A DNA stretch of 64,000 nucleotides from JAQBQZ01 sp964554765 (GCA_964554765.1 CAZKPS010000001.1:1-64000); one strand, 5' to 3'. Positions 44,237-52,910 are shown, numbered from the stretch's first letter. Program-made: numbers and translations. The notes: generated by a model not told the origin, from the letters alone.

Positions 44237-45082
44237 TTATACCAAATTATTCAAATCGCTAATCATCGACTCCACTGTCGCCACCGCTCCCGCTCCAGGA
44301 CCTTCACATAACTTTTCTCCATTGACATAAAGCACATTGTTCACTCCGTCTGGAAGCCAATCGGCATTATTGTCTTCCAAAAACCCAACCTCGACTTTTT
44401 CTTTTGACATATTGAGCACACATCGCTTACTCAAGTCCTCGCAAACCATTTTAATATCTTCAGGTTTTAGTATATTCTCGAAAATCTCAGAACAATTTGC
44501 AAGAATCACGGTTTTCAGTCGTACATCATTTAACTCACCTTCAACTATTTTCTCAAAAGTGCTCGCTCCAGGTTCTGCAAAACCTCTCTCTAAAATTTCC
44601 TTAACGATCTCTTCTTTACTAGCCCCTTTTTTTAAACTACTTCCAATGAAATTCAAAGTTCCGTTTACCACCGCCTTAACTTCCAAAATCTCATTTTTGT
44701 ATTCTGAAATCTTCCGCAACATCTGTGTTCCCCCACCAACAGACGCAGTGTATTTAAAAATATCTTTATATTTTTTTAATTCTTCAAAATGATTTGCGAT
44801 TGATGCCTTCTCACAAGTAATGACTGGAATATTTTTCTCGAGAAAAAACTTCTCATATTCGAATGCGATATTACCACCTGTAATCGTCGGAATCGTGATA
44901 AATACAATCTGAATATCATCTACAAACATTTTCCAATCCGCCAAATCACCTTGTTTTACAAGACTAGAATTGAATACGCCACGAGAATTCACAATGTATT
45001 TAATATTGATTTTTTCTTTTGGAATTTCTGTTGCAAGAACTTTTCCAATATTTCCATACCCAAACAGAATTGCATTTTTCAT
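44237..45082 (-). CDS. Homoserine-dehydrogenase-like NAD(P)-dependent enzyme
   Basis: 281 residues. Rossmann start AILFGYGNIGKVLATEI. Substrate-domain motifs: ASVGGGTQMLRKISEYK and VVNGTLNFIGSSLKKG, then AEPGASTFEK, as in homoserine dehydrogenase. The ACT domain and part of the family's C-terminus are missing (family ~430 residues). It may be a short hom or aspartate-dehydrogenase-like enzyme. No other threonine-pathway gene is nearby, and its place between adk and map is unusual. Confidence 0.8.
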   Translation of the reverse strand: MKNAILFGYGNIGKVLATEIPKEKINIKYIVNSRGVFNSSLVKQGDLADWKMFVDDIQIVFITIPTITGGNIAFEYEKFFLEKNIPVITCEKASIANHFEELKKYKDIFKYTASVGGGTQMLRKISEYKNEILEVKAVVNGTLNFIGSSLKKGASKEEIVKEILERGFAEPGASTFEKIVEGELNDVRLKTVILANCSEIFENILKPEDIKMVCEDLSKRCVLNMSKEKVEVGFLEDNNADWLPDGVNNVLYVNGEKLCEGPGAGAVATVESMISDLNNLV

Positions 45083-45098
45083 TTTGGCTTAGAATTTT

Positions 45099-45683
45099 CT
45101 ATTCAATCGAAAGCGCAGACATCAAATCTTTATGAACAGCTTCAACAGATTGCTCTCCGTTGATGTGATGCACAACGATATTCTCTCTTGATTTATACAT
45201 TTCAACAATTGGTACGATCTGAGAATCAAACAAATCAAGCCTTGATGATATACCATCATTTGTATCATCATGACGTGCCCGACCAAGAAGTCTCTCAGTC
45301 GCCCATTCTCTACTTACATCGATATATATCACTACAGGCGTCGCATCGTAGAACGGAAACAACGTATCGAGCACCATCGCCTCAGACACACTTCGCGGCG
45401 TTCCATCAATGATGATATGTTCGTCCTCCTTAAGATCCCTGAAGAGTGCATTAGTCCACATTGAGACTGCGGCAAATGATGGGCAGAAGAGCCCCTGATC
45501 AACAATATTTTTAACCAAACCAGAACTATACGTATTCATACTGAACACTCGTCTGAATTCATCTCCAGTTGAAACATAGTAAACACTCTCACTTTTCTGA
45601 CCCAACTTTTCAATCAAGAGCTTTGCCTGAGTACCTTTTCCGCTTCCACTTTTGCCTATAAAAATAAAGACTTTTTTGTTCAT
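45099..45683 (-). CDS. adk: Adenylate kinase family protein
   Basis: Converts AMP + ATP to 2 ADP. 194 residues. P-loop GKSGSGKGTQ (10-19), AMP-binding TGDEFRR, IIDGTPRSVSEA and the LID arginines (LGRARHDDTNDGI). Short LID without the zinc cysteines. Position after secY is that of classic adk. It could also act on other nucleoside monophosphates; the name rests mainly on position and fold. Confidence 0.88.
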   Translation of the reverse strand: MNKKVFIFIGKSGSGKGTQAKLLIEKLGQKSESVYYVSTGDEFRRVFSMNTYSSGLVKNIVDQGLFCPSFAAVSMWTNALFRDLKEDEHIIIDGTPRSVSEAMVLDTLFPFYDATPVVIYIDVSREWATERLLGRARHDDTNDGISSRLDLFDSQIVPIVEMYKSRENIVVHHINGEQSVEAVHKDLMSALSIE

Positions 45684-45705
45684 ATATGTATTAAATTATA
45701 CACTC

Positions 45706-45812
45706 ATAATACCGGAAATAGGCTCAAAAATCAAAGATATTAAATCAAAAATAGAATACCGCACCCAAAGGTGCGGTATTCTATTTTTGATTTCTATTTT
45801 TTGAGTTTTAAT
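45706..45812. terminator. Extended hairpin between secY and adk
   Basis: GAATACCGCACC-CAAA-GGTGCGGTATTC (45748-45782) is lengthened by ATCAAAAATA / TATTTTTGAT and CTCAAAAAT / TTTTTTGAG arms, making a stem of about 40 bp with small bulges. It separates the spc series from adk-hom-map. Confidence 0.8.
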
Positions 45813-45818
45813 TTGACT

Positions 45819-47093
45819 TTAGTATTCTCTCATCGAAATCTGAGCCTCTATTTTCTTTACAAGATCCAAGATCACAGACACTGCAATGAGAAGTGCAGTA
45901 CCTCCAACAGCTACAGATGTAATGCCAGTAAGTCCCTTCACAATAAGTGGTAATACCGCGATAAATCCAAGGAAAAGTGCCCCGACAAGAGTAATCCGTG
46001 TAAGCACTTTGCCTACATATTCTGATGTAGACTGCCCTGGTCGTACTCCTGGGATAAATGCGCCATTCTTTTGGAGATTTTCTGCCATCTGATGCGGATC
46101 AAATGTTACTGCAGTGTAAAAATAGGTAAATATAAATACAAAGAAGAAGTATGTAATACCGTAAATCCATTCATTTGCAACCCATAAAAGAAGAGTATCT
46201 GCTACATCCCTTACAGTCTGATTTACCACAGCACCTTTCACGACATTGAGAATGAGTTGTGGGAAAAGCAATATTGAGAGAGCAAAAATAATCGGAATCA
46301 CACCAGCCTGGTTCAATCGAAGCGGTATGTAAGTAGAAATACCACCATACACCCTATTACCTCGTACTCGTTTTGCATATGTGACCGGAATTGGTCGCTC
46401 TGCCTCTGTAATGAATACCACAGCATACACAATCACAAACGCCACAGCTGCAAAGAAAAGATATGAAAGAAGTTTTGATGGATCGTAGGCAAAGAGAATC
46501 TGACTGAGCTTTGTAGGAAGTGTCGCAACAATACCACCAAAGATGATAAGAGAAACACCATTTCCGATTCCAAATTCAGTAATAATTTCACCCAACCACA
46601 TAAGTAGTACAGAACCAGCAGTTACAACGAGTGAGTTTACTATGAGTTGAAAAGTATTGAGTTCTCCAACGATCCCCTGCTTTTCAAGAAGTACAATAAA
46701 TGATATAGCTTGAATAAATGCGAGTGGAATAGAAATCATTCGAGAAAACTGACTGAATTTCTTTCGTCCTGCCTCACCTTCCTCTTGATACATCACCTTC
46801 AGTCGAGGAGACATAATAGTCAAAAGCTGCATTATGATAGATGCAGTGATGTATGGTCCAACCCCCAGCATTACAATAGAGAGGTTTGAGAGTCCTCCTC
46901 CAGAAAATACATCAAGAAGTCCAAAGAATTGGTTGCTACCAAAAAACTGCGCAAGCTTCACAGCATCAATACCAGGAATCGGCACTGAAGCAAGGACTCG
47001 GAAAATACCAAGTAGCGCAACTGTCATTAAAATTCTTTTTCGCAAAACAGCGTCACTGAATACCAACTTTAACTTTGAAAAAAATGATTGCAT
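45819..47093 (-). CDS. secY: Preprotein translocase subunit SecY
   Basis: Main channel subunit of Sec export. About 424 residues from the ATG at 47093 (MQSFFSKLKLVFSDAVLRKR); the earlier TTG at 47117 lies in repeat sequence. Ten membrane helices, signature motifs VPIPGIDAVKLA, GGLSNLSIVMLGVGPYITAS and NLQKNGAFIPGVRPG. C-terminal loop RVYGGISTYIPLRLNQAGVI. Follows rplO as in the spc operon. Confidence 0.96.
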   Translation of the reverse strand: MQSFFSKLKLVFSDAVLRKRILMTVALLGIFRVLASVPIPGIDAVKLAQFFGSNQFFGLLDVFSGGGLSNLSIVMLGVGPYITASIIMQLLTIMSPRLKVMYQEEGEAGRKKFSQFSRMISIPLAFIQAISFIVLLEKQGIVGELNTFQLIVNSLVVTAGSVLLMWLGEIITEFGIGNGVSLIIFGGIVATLPTKLSQILFAYDPSKLLSYLFFAAVAFVIVYAVVFITEAERPIPVTYAKRVRGNRVYGGISTYIPLRLNQAGVIPIIFALSILLFPQLILNVVKGAVVNQTVRDVADTLLLWVANEWIYGITYFFFVFIFTYFYTAVTFDPHQMAENLQKNGAFIPGVRPGQSTSEYVGKVLTRITLVGALFLGFIAVLPLIVKGLTGITSVAVGGTALLIAVSVILDLVKKIEAQISMREY

Positions 47094-47106
47094 AGATTTA
47101 ATTTTA

Positions 47107-47187
47107 CAAGTGTTCAAGTTTCAAGTATTCAAGTAAATCCGATGAAACTGAATTTATTGTAAACTTGATTACTTGTTACTTGGATAA
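47107..47187. repeat. Spacer repeat related to the rnpB inserts
   Basis: Contains GTTTCAAGTATTCAAG and TTACTTGGATAATT, both shared with the arms of the 120-bp rnpB inserts, around a middle that lacks the ATGCAAATGCA core. Confidence 0.75.
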
Positions 47188-47628
47188 TTATTTAACTTCT
47201 CCCCCTGCTTTTTCTATTGCAGCCTTTACTGCACCTGTTACTGGAATACCTACAACAGTTACTTTCTTTGTGAGCACATTACCCTTTTTGTCTCCTACGA
47301 TTTTTACTTTAGGATTTCGTCCTTTGTAGATCTCTACAAGCTTTACAGAGATAAGTGTATTGATATCTACAATTGATCCATTCTCAAAATTCTTTTCGAT
47401 AGATGAAATAGAGATTGGAAGAGCTTTTACTTCGATAGTATTAAATGCATATCCTCGAAGCTTAGGAAGTTTTTTGATTCGATCTCGGATTTCTGGTCGA
47501 ATCTTTCGCCCTGCTCGAGCACCCTGACCTTTTGTACCACGGCCAGCAGTCTTACCTCGCTTGCCTCCACGGCCAACCTGGATCTTCTTTCGATTCTTTG
47601 TTTTTCTTTTTAGTTCGTGAATTTGCAT
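47188..47628 (-). CDS. rplO: Ribosomal protein uL15
   Basis: 146 residues: MQIHELKRKTKNRKKIQVGR, the Gly-rich GKRGKTAGRGTKGQGARAGR segment, and the IPVTGAVKAAIEKAGGEV end. Directly follows rpsE; the rpmD (uL30) gene normally between them is missing, as is usual in CPR. Confidence 0.96.
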   Translation of the reverse strand: MQIHELKRKTKNRKKIQVGRGGKRGKTAGRGTKGQGARAGRKIRPEIRDRIKKLPKLRGYAFNTIEVKALPISISSIEKNFENGSIVDINTLISVKLVEIYKGRNPKVKIVGDKKGNVLTKKVTVVGIPVTGAVKAAIEKAGGEVK

Positions 47629-47645
47629 AATAGTTTCGTTATTAA

Positions 47646-48263
47646 TTATTTATTTTCTGATTTTACTTTTGGAGTTTTGAGTGTGAGGAGCGCCTTCACA
47701 GTAGCCTGTGCAGAGTTAAGTTTGTTCTTTGATGGTGATCGGAGTTTTGCGTTAATATCCTTAAGACCTGCAAGTTCGATAACATCTCGAACAGATGATC
47801 CAGCAATAATACCTTTACCGTGAGCTGGCTGAATGTGTACTACAGCACTCTTGAACTTCGCTCGGACTTCGTGAGGAATAGACATAGATTTTGTTGTTCG
47901 AACAGTGATAGAGTGCTTCTTTGCATCTCGAACAGCTTTGTCGATAGCAAGAGATGTATCTCCAGCTTTTCCTGTTCCAACTCCTACCATGCCCTTTCGG
48001 TTACCAACTACAATAGCAACAGAGAAACTAAATCGTCGTCCTCCTGATGACACTCGAGTCACTCGTCGAATAGCGAGAATTTTCTGATCAAATTCTGGTT
48101 TTGCCCGAGGCTCTCGTCGAGGCTTTCGATCGTTCTTTCGATCCCCTCCTCGGTGACCACCGAACTTTGAGTTGTGAGCAGATGCACCTGCAGCTGAAAC
48201 TTCTGCAACAGTAGATTCTGTTACATCAGTAGCTCCTTCAATTTTTTGTGTTTCGTCAGACAT
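47646..48263 (-). CDS. rpsE: Ribosomal protein uS5
   Basis: 205 residues. N-terminal tail rich in charged residues, then RRVTRVSSGGRRFSFSVAIV and GNRKGMVGVGTGKAGDTSLA, then GKGIIAGSSVRDVIELAGL. Complete uS5 of the decoding side of the 30S subunit. The ~55-residue N-terminal extension is longer than in E. coli. Confidence 0.96.
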   Translation of the reverse strand: MSDETQKIEGATDVTESTVAEVSAAGASAHNSKFGGHRGGDRKNDRKPRREPRAKPEFDQKILAIRRVTRVSSGGRRFSFSVAIVVGNRKGMVGVGTGKAGDTSLAIDKAVRDAKKHSITVRTTKSMSIPHEVRAKFKSAVVHIQPAHGKGIIAGSSVRDVIELAGLKDINAKLRSPSKNKLNSAQATVKALLTLKTPKVKSENK

Positions 48264-48272
48264 ATAGTTTAT

Positions 48273-48617
48273 TTAAAATTCTAATCCACCGCTTCGAGCA
48301 GCATCTGCAAGAGCTTTCACTCTTCCTGTATAAATATATCCACCTCGATCAAATACAACTTTTGAAATTTTCTTTTCAATAGCCTTCTTTGCGATAGCTT
48401 CTCCTACGAGAGCAGCTTGGTTTGCTTTCTTTCCAGGGATTTTGAGACTTGATGCTTCTGCGAGAGTAACACCAAGATCATCATTGATGAGTTCAGCATA
48501 GATGTATTTGTTAGATTTGAAAACTGCAAGTCGTGGCTTTAGAGCTGTACCAGATACTTTAGATCTGATTCTGTTCTGTCGCACTTCTCTTTTGATTGTT
48601 TTTGGTGATGTTTTCAT
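48273..48617 (-). CDS. rplR: Ribosomal protein uL18
   Basis: 114 residues: KTSPKTIKREVRQNRIRSKV, RLAVFKSNKYIYAELINDD and VFDRGGYIYTGRVKALADAARSGGLEF end. Binds 5S rRNA with uL5. Ordinary gene of the spc series, 9 bp after rplF's end region and before rpsE. Confidence 0.96.
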   Translation of the reverse strand: MKTSPKTIKREVRQNRIRSKVSGTALKPRLAVFKSNKYIYAELINDDLGVTLAEASSLKIPGKKANQAALVGEAIAKKAIEKKISKVVFDRGGYIYTGRVKALADAARSGGLEF

Positions 48618-48637
48618 AATATTTATTTAACTATACT

Positions 48638-49171
48638 TTACGCTGATTTTTTACCTTGCTTCTGAGGTACATATTCACCCTCATATCGAATACCCTTACC
48701 CTTGTATGGTTCTGGCTTCTTCAAATCTCGAATACCTGCAGCAAATGCACCTACTTTTTCTTTGTCGATTCCTGAAACAGTGATGATGTTTTTTTCTACG
48801 AGAGCTGTAAGTCCTGCTGGCACTTTTACAATAACAGGATGTGAGAATCCAAGTCCGAATACGATTTCAGTACCCTTGAGTTCTGCTTTGTATCCAATAC
48901 CTTCAATCTGAAGTCTCTTTGCGAAACCTTTTGTAACACCTTCGACCATATTCATAATGTGAGAAGCATATGCACCCCAAAGAGATGAAAGATTTTCCTT
49001 TGTTTTTACCACTTCTACCTTGAGTGTTCCTGCATCAACAGTAACAACAATCTTTTTGTCGATTGTTCGTGTGAGTTCACCTTTTGGTCCTTTAACAGTA
49101 AGAACTCCGTCTTTGAGACTTACCTCTACTCCACTTGGGATTGTTATTTCTTTTTTTCCGAGTCGTGACAT
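48638..49171 (-). CDS. rplF: Ribosomal protein uL6
   Basis: 177 residues: MSRLGKKEITIPSGVEVSLK, SHPVIVKVPAGLTALV and RKPEPYKGKGIRYE-type end (DLKKPEPYKGKGIRYEGEYV). Near the GTPase centre of the 50S subunit. Spc-operon position. Confidence 0.96.
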   Translation of the reverse strand: MSRLGKKEITIPSGVEVSLKDGVLTVKGPKGELTRTIDKKIVVTVDAGTLKVEVVKTKENLSSLWGAYASHIMNMVEGVTKGFAKRLQIEGIGYKAELKGTEIVFGLGFSHPVIVKVPAGLTALVEKNIITVSGIDKEKVGAFAAGIRDLKKPEPYKGKGIRYEGEYVPQKQGKKSA

Positions 49172-49183
49172 AAATGTATTTGA

Positions 49184-49579
49184 TTACCAGATTTTAAAGA
49201 GAACCTCCCCACCCACATTCATTTTCTTTGCGTCTGTCTGGTTAAGGATTCCTTTTGGTGTTGATAATACAAGTGTTCCGTATCCATTTCGTACAGGCTT
49301 GATAAGCTTTGATGGAGTGTACACTCGCTTTGAGAGCTTCGATACTCGGTAAACGTCAGTTACTTTTGGTGTGTTTGATTCGTCATAAGCAAGTTCAATA
49401 TCAACAGACTTTACGATACCCTTACCCACTTTTGAGAAAGACTTGATATAACCCTCTTTTTGAAGAAGAGTCAAAATCGCATCAATCATTTTTGAATAAG
49501 GTGCAGATACAGTAGCTTTACCCGCCATACTGCCGTTCTTGATCTTAATTATGAGGTTTGAAATGTTGTCTTTTACCAT
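49184..49579 (-). CDS. rpsH: Ribosomal protein uS8
   Basis: 131 residues: MVKDNISNLIIKIKNGSMAG and the C-terminal GYGTLVLSTPKGILNQTDAK. Central-domain 16S binder. Its start overlaps the rpsZ end by 7 bp. Confidence 0.95.
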   Translation of the reverse strand: MVKDNISNLIIKIKNGSMAGKATVSAPYSKMIDAILTLLQKEGYIKSFSKVGKGIVKSVDIELAYDESNTPKVTDVYRVSKLSKRVYTPSKLIKPVRNGYGTLVLSTPKGILNQTDAKKMNVGGEVLFKIW

Positions 49580-49758
49580 GATGATTTCTTAATTCCTGGG
49601 ATCATTCCCTCGTTTGCTAATTCTCGGAAACAAATTCGACAGAGATCGAAATCTCTCATGTATCCATGCTTTCGTCCACATCGAAAACATCGTCTTACGA
49701 CGCGACTCTTGAACTTCGGTGCCTTTTTAGACCTTGCAACTACTGATGTTTTTGCCAT
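49573..49758 (-). CDS. rpsZ: Ribosomal protein uS14, zinc-binding type Z
   Basis: 61 residues. Zinc cysteines C24, C27, C40, C43 in RRCFRCGRKHGYMRDFDLCR and ICFRELA. Type Z as in Thermus and Bacillus rpsZ. It is separated from rplE by two non-ribosomal genes and a 570-bp spacer. Confidence 0.96.
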   Translation of the reverse strand: MAKTSVVARSKKAPKFKSRVVRRCFRCGRKHGYMRDFDLCRICFRELANEGMIPGIKKSSW

Positions 49759-50325
49759 TTCTTAAATTATTTTAGTATTAGCGCTTAAGTCTTGCAGTAT
49801 GGAGAGGCGTTAGATGGTTTTGCATACTAAGGCTAAACCGATATATTCTCTCCACTTACAAGTAAAACAAAAAGCTCAAATTGAGCTTGATTTGTCTATA
49901 TTAGCAGGGTGTCAGGTAAATGTCAAACATGCATTCCCCTCCCTTTTGGATAAAGGGAAGGTTGGGAGGGGTTTGAGTTTATAAGTTCAGACACCCCCCC
50001 AATTCCTTACAGGAACTGTACACCTTTTGGATTAAGCACAATCTCAAAAGGTCTCATGATTTAGGTCACAGGTATTTTTCTGTTAAAAAATACCGCGACC
50101 CCACCTCAGCGCATCCGCCTCCGGTCTTGCGATTTGGGTCCCACCCCAAATCTCACCCTCGTAAAGCTCTTTCAGGTTATGCAAGAAGTACTGGGGCATT
50201 TCCCAGACCTTAGCGTAGAGACTGAAAGCGCACCACCGCACACAACACTTCCTAGAAACTTCTGATTTTCAAGGGCACCATCGTGAGATGATGCCCTTTT
50301 GTATTTATAGTGATTTAGAAGTTAA
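49759..50325. repeat. Spacer with hairpin-chain repeat, copy C
   Basis: No protein gene. Contains CCTTACAGGAACTGTACACC (50013-50032, exact reverse complement at 24655-24680 region), GGTCACAG, GTATTTTT-CTGTT-AAAAAATAC, GATTTGGG-TCCCAC-CCCAAATC and CGCATCCGCCTCCGGTCTTG. This is the copy A/B backbone with new stems. CCCCTCCC...GGGAGGGG lies at its left edge. Confidence 0.65.
50271..50300 (+). terminator. Plus-strand terminator in the rpsZ spacer
   Basis: AAGGGCACCATC-GTGA-GATGATGCCCTT then TTGTATTT on the plus strand. No plus-strand gene precedes it, so it may end an unknown RNA from the spacer. Confidence 0.6.
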
Positions 50326-50856
50326 TTAAATTGAAGAAAGTATACAGAGATGTGTTTGTTCAACATTATTAACGGTAGGATTTGAAGTCTTTATATTACT
50401 GTAGCCTGCAGGACATGCACCAGTTGATCCACAGCCCCATGTGTTAACAGCTGTGTTTCCGGGATATTTCTCATCCCACCCACCACAGACTATAGCTTTT
50501 CCTGACGAACCGCTGGTAGTATTATTCACATATGACCCCCCTCCTAGTGTACTAACGCAATTATTTCCGTTTTGATCACAATAAGCAGTTGCACCTACTT
50601 TTCCATTTACCCCAAGCTGAAGTGTTGATGGAAGCGTATACCCCCCAGAAGATGTAATGAGGGTTGGACCGAATACTCCGAGACCTCCAACAGTAAGCAC
50701 ACCAAGCTTATCCTGAGCCAGACTACTTACATTAATGGGTGCAGGAGTATTTCCATTAGGAGGAGTTGCTGTAGGGGCAGACCATGTAGCATAAGTTAGT
50801 GAGACAGAGCCAATAATAAGTCCTACGAAAAATGCTGTGAATATTCTTTTTGACAT
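50326..50856 (-). CDS. Secreted surface protein, CPR type
   Basis: 176 residues. Signal peptide (IFTAFFVGLIIGSVSLTYA) then WSAPTATPPNGNTPAPINVS, a motif seen at the start of many CPR extracellular proteins, then Gly-rich repeats (GVLTVGGLGVFGPTLITSSG) that recall the units of the giant protein. C-terminal Cys-rich region (CGGWDEK...CGSTGACPAG). Function unknown. It interrupts the ribosomal series between rplE and rpsZ. Confidence 0.8.
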   Translation of the reverse strand: MSKRIFTAFFVGLIIGSVSLTYATWSAPTATPPNGNTPAPINVSSLAQDKLGVLTVGGLGVFGPTLITSSGGYTLPSTLQLGVNGKVGATAYCDQNGNNCVSTLGGGSYVNNTTSGSSGKAIVCGGWDEKYPGNTAVNTWGCGSTGACPAGYSNIKTSNPTVNNVEQTHLCILSSI

Positions 50857-50873
50857 AAATATTTGATTACTAA

Positions 50874-51224
50874 TTAATTTTGAAATCCCTTTATTGATAC
50901 TTCTCTCTCTTGAGGCTTCACATCCAAGCCAGATCTAGCAGATAAATTTTGCATCATCTGGGCCTTGTCTTGGTTATCTATTTTTGCCACTCTCGCTTCA
51001 AGATCTGAGGTTATTATATTTTTCTCGACATCACTCGGAGGAACAATGACTTCCGGCACCACATCGTCAGGAACCTTAGTATACACTTTGAAGTAATACC
51101 ACACATTGTACGCAACGGCAGCGAGAATTATTAGCACAATAAAAACATATTTTTTCTTTCCAGCAGAACTTAAGTGAGGAGTCTCAAATGTTGAATCACT
51201 TTTATCAAAATATAACGGTTCCAT
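50874..51224 (-). CDS. Single-pass membrane protein
   Basis: 116 residues. Cytoplasmic N-terminus, helix YVFIVLIILAAVAYNVWYYF, then an extracellular part ending SIKGFQN. No family recognised. Starts 17 bp upstream of the surface protein gene and is preceded by a terminator, so the pair may be an inserted cassette. Confidence 0.7.
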   Translation of the reverse strand: MEPLYFDKSDSTFETPHLSSAGKKKYVFIVLIILAAVAYNVWYYFKVYTKVPDDVVPEVIVPPSDVEKNIITSDLEARVAKIDNQDKAQMMQNLSARSGLDVKPQEREVSIKGFQN

Positions 51225-51284
51225 TTGTATCCAAATTATACACTTAAATGGAGCATCAGTTAATTAAAATGATGTGGATAAATT

Positions 51285-51314
51285 AAAAACCACACTTTTG
51301 CAGTGTGGTTTTTA
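51285..51314. terminator. Terminator after rplE
   Basis: AAAACCACACT / AGTGTGGTTTT with a TTTGC tip, then TTTAATTT. It divides rplE from the inserted cassette. Confidence 0.8.
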
Positions 51315-51328
51315 ATTTGAATTTAATT

Positions 51329-51862
51329 TTATTTTGCAAATGGGAATCCTAGAAGTTCAAGAAATGCTTTTGTTTGATCTTTCTTTTTTGAAGTAGTCAC
51401 AACTGTGAAAGCAAAACTGAATGTATCCTTGATATCTTCGTCTGCACATTCTGGGAAGATTGTGTGTTCTTTGATACCAAATGTTACGTTACCCATATCA
51501 TCGATAGATGTTGATTTGAGTCCTCGGAAGTCCTTTGTTCGTGGGAGTGCGATGTGGATGAGCTTATCGAGGAATGCAAACATCTTCTCACCTCGGAGTG
51601 TAACCTGGAAACCAATATTGTCTCCCTGTCGCACCTTGAATGTAGAAATAGATTTCTTTGCTGCTCGTACTGCTGATTTCTGACCTGCGATTTTTGTAAG
51701 CCGATCACCAATAAATTCTTTTCGCTTTTTGTCAGACACTTTACCTGTTCCAGAAGAAAGCACCACCTTTACAAGCTTTGGAGATTGCATCACATTCTTG
51801 TACCCAAACTTTTCTTTGAGTGACTTGTATGCGTCTTTTTGTATTTCTTTGATTGATTTCAT
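51329..51862 (-). CDS. rplE: Ribosomal protein uL5
   Basis: 177 residues: MKSIKEIQKDAYKSLKEKFG, GQKSAVRAAKKSISTFKVRQ and FLELLGFPFAK end. Contacts 5S rRNA and the P-site tRNA. 19 bp after rplX. Confidence 0.96.
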   Translation of the reverse strand: MKSIKEIQKDAYKSLKEKFGYKNVMQSPKLVKVVLSSGTGKVSDKKRKEFIGDRLTKIAGQKSAVRAAKKSISTFKVRQGDNIGFQVTLRGEKMFAFLDKLIHIALPRTKDFRGLKSTSIDDMGNVTFGIKEHTIFPECADEDIKDTFSFAFTVVTTSKKKDQTKAFLELLGFPFAK

Positions 51863-51881
51863 AATAATATTTGATTACGGT

Positions 51882-52136
51882 TTATGCTTTTTTAGCTTTC
51901 TTTGGAGCCTTTGCCTTCTTTTCTGTTGCTGCTACATTGGAAATGTGGATAGGCATTGCCTTGTCGAGAATCTGTCCCTTACCATTACCTGTTCGTGATC
52001 GCTGGTGTCGCTTCACAACATTCACACCAGAAACAAGTACCAAGCCCTTCTTTGGGAATACTCGTTCTACAGAACCAGTTTTACCTTTGTCCTTTCCTGT
52101 GATTACTACTACATTGTCGCCTTTTTTGATTTTCAT
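51882..52136 (-). CDS. rplX: Ribosomal protein uL24
   Basis: 84 residues: MKIKKGDNVVVITGKDKGKT and VVKRHQRSRTGNGKGQILDK. KOW-domain assembly initiator of the 50S. The leader upstream (52137-52233) has CTTAACTTAAAACTTTTGAA-type spacer words. Confidence 0.95.
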   Translation of the reverse strand: MKIKKGDNVVVITGKDKGKTGSVERVFPKKGLVLVSGVNVVKRHQRSRTGNGKGQILDKAMPIHISNVAATEKKAKAPKKAKKA

Positions 52137-52233
52137 TGTATTTTTGTTCTTAACTTAAAACTTTTGAATTCACTCTCTCGAGTATCAATTGCTATTGTAA
52201 TTTTTGAGTTATAAGTTTTGATTTTTGATTTGC

Positions 52234-52605
52234 TTATACTATTTCCGGTGCAAGTGATGCAATCTTCTGGAAACCGAGTTCTGCAATCTCTCGTGGGATT
52301 GGACCGAATACACGACCTGCAAGTGGTTCATTCTTCTCCTTTTCGAGAATTACAACTGCGTTTTCATCAAATCGAATATATGAACCATCCTTTCGTCGAA
52401 GAGGTTTTTTCTGTCGAACAACTACTGCTCGAAGAACATCCTTTTTCTTTACTGTTTTTCGTGGTTCCGCCTTCTGAACTGAGAGAATAACAAGCTCACC
52501 GATCTCAGCATATCGCTTCTTTGAAGAACCGAGAACTTTGAAAATTCGGCCAATCTTGGCACCTGAGTTGTCAGCTATTTGAACTATTGATCGTGGCTGT
52601 ATCAT
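52234..52605 (-). CDS. rplN: Ribosomal protein uL14
   Basis: 123 residues: MIQPRSIVQIADNSGAKIGR, EPRKTVKKKDVLRAVVVRQK and VFGPIPREIAELGFQKIASL. Complete uL14. 10 bp before it is rpsQ. Confidence 0.96.
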   Translation of the reverse strand: MIQPRSIVQIADNSGAKIGRIFKVLGSSKKRYAEIGELVILSVQKAEPRKTVKKKDVLRAVVVRQKKPLRRKDGSYIRFDENAVVILEKEKNEPLAGRVFGPIPREIAELGFQKIASLAPEIV

Positions 52606-52614
52606 ATAAAAATA

Positions 52615-52851
52615 TTATGCGATTACTTTAAAATGTTTATCCTTTGAAATCGGTCGGCACTCTTCGATAGTTGCCTTATCCCCTATTTTCTTTGTGTTTC
52701 CCTTGTCATCAGCTTTGTATTTCTTACTTCGCTGAATGAACTTCTCATATTTTGGAAGTTTTACGTATCTCTGCACGAGAACAACACAAGTATCCTTCAT
52801 CTTGTCAGATGTAACGATTCCAGTAAATTGTTTCTTCTTGATTTGTGATAT
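52615..52851 (-). CDS. rpsQ: Ribosomal protein uS17 (start unclear)
   Basis: The frame includes KKKQFTGIVTSDKM, then VVLVQRYVKLPKYEKFIQRSK and IEECRPISKDKHFKV. The usual N-terminus needs about ten residues before FTG. There is no in-frame ATG there: the only in-frame ATG (52800) lies inside the domain. An out-of-frame ATG at 52856 would join the frame if one AT of ATATAT were absent. ATA at 52851 is given here as the nominal start. The frame stays open to the gap at 52901. An assembly error is likely. Confidence 0.75.
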   Translation of the reverse strand: MSQIKKKQFTGIVTSDKMKDTCVVLVQRYVKLPKYEKFIQRSKKYKADDKGNTKKIGDKATIEECRPISKDKHFKVIA

Positions 52852-52900
52852 ATCATTTTTAATAAAAATCGAATCTTGTGGTAATCTAGTTAAGCAGTAG

Positions 52901-52910
52901 NNNNNNNNNN
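52901..52910. other. Scaffold gap (10 N)
   Basis: Ten N between rpmC and rpsQ. With exactly ten bases the flanking frame KEYAAIIFKAD continues into the rpsQ frame (YCLTRLPQDSIF), but ten may be a placeholder length. Confidence 0.95.

Noticed and set aside
47093..47117. Longer SecY start at a TTG
   Set aside because: The extra eight codons are spacer-repeat sequence and are not part of the family N-terminus.
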